The notes under the pieces are model-generated. The model saw only the letters and a program-made list of their open reading frames with translations, did no database searches and was not told the DNA's origin. The position numbers and the translations under genes were made by a program. A stretch of 64,000 nucleotides of DNA from Microbacterium sp. Root166 (GTDB taxonomy: Bacteria; Actinomycetota; Actinomycetes; Actinomycetales; Microbacteriaceae): NCBI RefSeq assembly GCF_001427145.1, contig NZ_LMGL01000001.1, positions 1,441,241-1,505,240 on the forward strand, read 5' to 3'. Positions 62,496 to 64,000 of the stretch are shown here, one piece after another (position 1 is the stretch's first letter; each line of letters starts with the position of its first letter).

Positions 62496-63113
62496 TTGGC
62501 GCGAATCGGCGGACGCAACTCGTGGATCGCCATCCCTGCGGGGATGGTGTGCACGGCGATCGTCGCTGCCCTCATCTGGCTCTCCCTGCCGATGGTGCCG
62601 GTGACCATCGCCTGGGCCGGCGACACGATGCGCCGCGCGACCGCGCCCCGGGTCGCCGCCCCGCCGACGGACACTCCCGCGCTGCGCATCGTCGCCGGTG
62701 AGACGATGGACTGTCGCTCGATCTACACCGACAGCCTCTGGAATGAGCTCACGTGGCAGGGAAAGGCGGTGCTCGACCAGAGCTTTGATCCGCCGGCGAC
62801 CGCGGTGACGACCTTGACCGAGGTGCTCGCACCTGATGTCCGGCTGACGTGCGCGTGGCGGATCGACGGCGCGCCCGTGATCGTGACCACCCTCGCCGTG
62901 GTGGCGGCGGACGCGCCCGCTCTGACCGAGGCGGCGCTCCTCGGCCAGGGTTTCGCCTGCGGGATCCCCGACGGCGCGGTGCGGTGCTCGCGGGTGCTCG
63001 GTGGCGTGACGGAGGTGCAGGTCGTCCGCGATGGCCTGTGGATGTCGAGCGTGGAGAGCGGGTGGCGCCCCGAGCGCTTCAGCGACCGCGTGGCGGCGGA
63101 GGTGTGGGGCTGA
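62496..63113 (+). CDS. Membrane-anchored hypothetical protein
   Basis: A 205-residue protein with one N-terminal anchor (WIAIPAGMVCTAIVAALIWL) and an extracellular domain with four cysteines (DCRSIYTDSLW, LTCAWRIDG, FACGIPDGAVRCSRVLGG), which could form two disulfides. The start is taken as TTG 62496, where TACCGT (62471-62476) and GGAGGAGG precede it in proper order; an ATG at 62358 would add 46 Gly/Arg-rich residues. No family recognised. Confidence 0.72.
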   Translation: MARIGGRNSWIAIPAGMVCTAIVAALIWLSLPMVPVTIAWAGDTMRRATAPRVAAPPTDTPALRIVAGETMDCRSIYTDSLWNELTWQGKAVLDQSFDPPATAVTTLTEVLAPDVRLTCAWRIDGAPVIVTTLAVVAADAPALTEAALLGQGFACGIPDGAVRCSRVLGGVTEVQVVRDGLWMSSVESGWRPERFSDRVAAEVWG

Positions 63114-63201
63114 CACCCGCACGGCACGAACTTGCAACCTCGCCTGCGCCACCACGGCACGCCTGCGCGTCGCAGGCGCGAGCGGGTACTACCCTCGCAC
63201 T

Positions 63202-63218
63202 GCGGGGACCATCCCCGC
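63202..63218 (+). other. Leader hairpin before the last gene
   Basis: GCGGGGA and TCCCCGC pair perfectly around CCA, starting at the expected transcript start of the next gene (TACCCT at 63190-63195) and ending just before its GAGGAG ribosome binding site. It may protect the 5' end or affect initiation. Confidence 0.45.
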
Positions 63219-63234
63219 GTGAGGAGTGCCTGCG

Positions 63235-64000
63235 ATGAGTGACCCCAAGTCGTCCTACGGCGAGCCGGTCGAAGAGCCCACGCCCGTCGATGACGTCGTC
63301 GGCCGTGCGCACGAGGGTCTCGCCGAGGCCGAAGCCGCGCGCCGTGAGTCCGCCGCCGACGAAACCGTCGCCCCGGCTTCCGATGCCGAGGTCCAGGCCG
63401 CTCCGGCAGCCCCCGCAGAGCCCGACCCCTGGGACTCGCCCGAAGCCGCCTCGCTGACGACCGAGAGCACGCCGGCCGCGGCATCCGACTCGGTCGTCTA
63501 CGACAAGCCCGCCGTCACGGCCTACGACACTCCCGCCGAGTCGGCGGCGGCCGCTCCTGTCGTGACCGCGAGCGACCCCGTCGCCGAGACCGTCGTCGTC
63601 TCGCCGGCGACTCCGCAGCCCATCTTCGTCCAGGCGCCGGAGGCTCCGAACCCCCGCGGCAATCGTGCCGCGGCGGGTGCCATCGGCCTCGTCGCCGCGC
63701 TCACCTTCGCGGTCCTCTACTTCGGTGTCTGGCTGGGCCTGACCGCCCTCGCCGGCGACGTCACCGCCGACAACGTGGGCACGGTCGCGCTCGGCGGGCT
63801 CGGCTCGTTCGTCCTCTGGGTGCCGGTCGTCGTCTTCTTCCTCGCGTTCTGGCTGCTCGGCGCCATCATCAACCGCGGTCGCTGGGGCCAGTGGGTCGTG
63901 TTCGGACTGCTGGTCGGCGTGGCGTCGTGGGCCGGCTACCTGCTCGGCCAGCTGTTCCAGGAGCAGTTCTGGATGCTGACCGCGTCCGAGGGCGCGCAGC
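63235..64000 (+). CDS. Multi-pass membrane protein with acidic Ala/Pro-rich N-terminus, partial
   Basis: The first 255 residues; the gene runs past the window end. Residues 1-140 are disordered, rich in Ala, Glu, Asp, Pro and Thr (EPVEEPTPVDDVVGRAHEGL; two VYDKPAVTAYDTP-like stretches). Helices follow at about 145-168, 182-206 and 218-238 (GAIGLVAALTFAVLYFGVWL; FVLWVPVVVFFLAFWLLGAI; WVVFGLLVGVASWAGYLLGQ). ATG 63235 has GAGGAG ten bases upstream. No family recognised; many actinobacteria have such tethered membrane proteins near the cell-envelope genes. Confidence 0.75.
   Translation, partial: MSDPKSSYGEPVEEPTPVDDVVGRAHEGLAEAEAARRESAADETVAPASDAEVQAAPAAPAEPDPWDSPEAASLTTESTPAAASDSVVYDKPAVTAYDTPAESAAAAPVVTASDPVAETVVVSPATPQPIFVQAPEAPNPRGNRAAAGAIGLVAALTFAVLYFGVWLGLTALAGDVTADNVGTVALGGLGSFVLWVPVVVFFLAFWLLGAIINRGRWGQWVVFGLLVGVASWAGYLLGQLFQEQFWMLTASEGAQ

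Overview
The window is high-GC actinobacterial chromosome. The gene content (an lhr-nei pair, rpoB/rpoC with a TTG start on rpoB, F420-dependent enzymes, a DUF3618/holin-like membrane operon) and the very frequent GATGCCGCGGC half-palindromes point to the family Microbacteriaceae, most likely the genus Microbacterium; the genus is inference. No rRNA, tRNA, prophage, insertion sequence or CRISPR array was found. It looks like ordinary core chromosome, but many short palindromic repeats have settled in it, both between and inside genes.

Layout. 0-8.9 kb: the start of an ABC ATPase gene, then a minus-strand DNA-repair pair (lhr helicase, nei-type glycosylase), a PspC-like membrane protein, an ABC-F ATPase and an esterase. 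8.9-13.3 kb: a degenerate Nudix protein, an M3 oligopeptidase and a DivIVA-like coiled-coil protein. 13.3-14.1 kb: a gene-free block of palindromic and 148-bp tandem repeats. 14-20 kb: threonine aldolase, an SDR coupled to a DUF6421-like protein, a divergent Lrp/AsnC regulator with an obvious operator, a diacylglycerol-kinase-like protein and an unknown protein.

20.2-30.5 kb is one minus-strand operon of nine genes, read in the order beta-ureidopropionase-like amidohydrolase, dihydropyrimidinase, F420-dependent LLM oxidoreductase, permease, ATPase, permease, NMT1-type lipoprotein, class III aminotransferase, CoA-acylating (methyl)malonate-semialdehyde dehydrogenase. Together they make a plausible uptake and reductive degradation route for a pyrimidine or hydantoin: import, reduction, ring opening, loss of CO2 and NH3, transamination, then acetyl- or propionyl-CoA. 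No classical dihydropyrimidine dehydrogenase is present, so the F420 enzyme is the natural candidate for the first step.

30.6-39.2 kb: a NarL-type two-component system, a hemerythrin-like protein, a MacB-like ABC exporter, an SRPBCC-like protein, a ComB-like phosphatase, a SprT-like metalloprotein, a TPR protein and a spermidine-synthase-like protein. 39.4-47.9 kb: a peptide-type ABC importer (lipoprotein, two permeases, and a convergent gene fusing both ATPases) beside 5-oxoprolinase genes (pxpA and a fused pxpB-pxpC). 47.9-52.6 kb: an unrecognised 669-residue protein and a DUF4062-STAND ATPase with helical repeats, the best candidate for a sensor or defence-type system. 52.7-60.5 kb: rpoB-rpoC with a clear promoter and terminator. 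60.5-64 kb: a three-gene membrane/stress operon and two membrane proteins, the last cut by the window end.

Two themes run through the window. Many genes have a TAnnnT box 6-8 bases before the start codon and no Shine-Dalgarno sequence, the mark of leaderless transcripts. Several palindromic repeat families are dispersed through it, and some copies sit in frame inside genes, adding short Ala/Gly/Ser-rich or charged segments to proteins.
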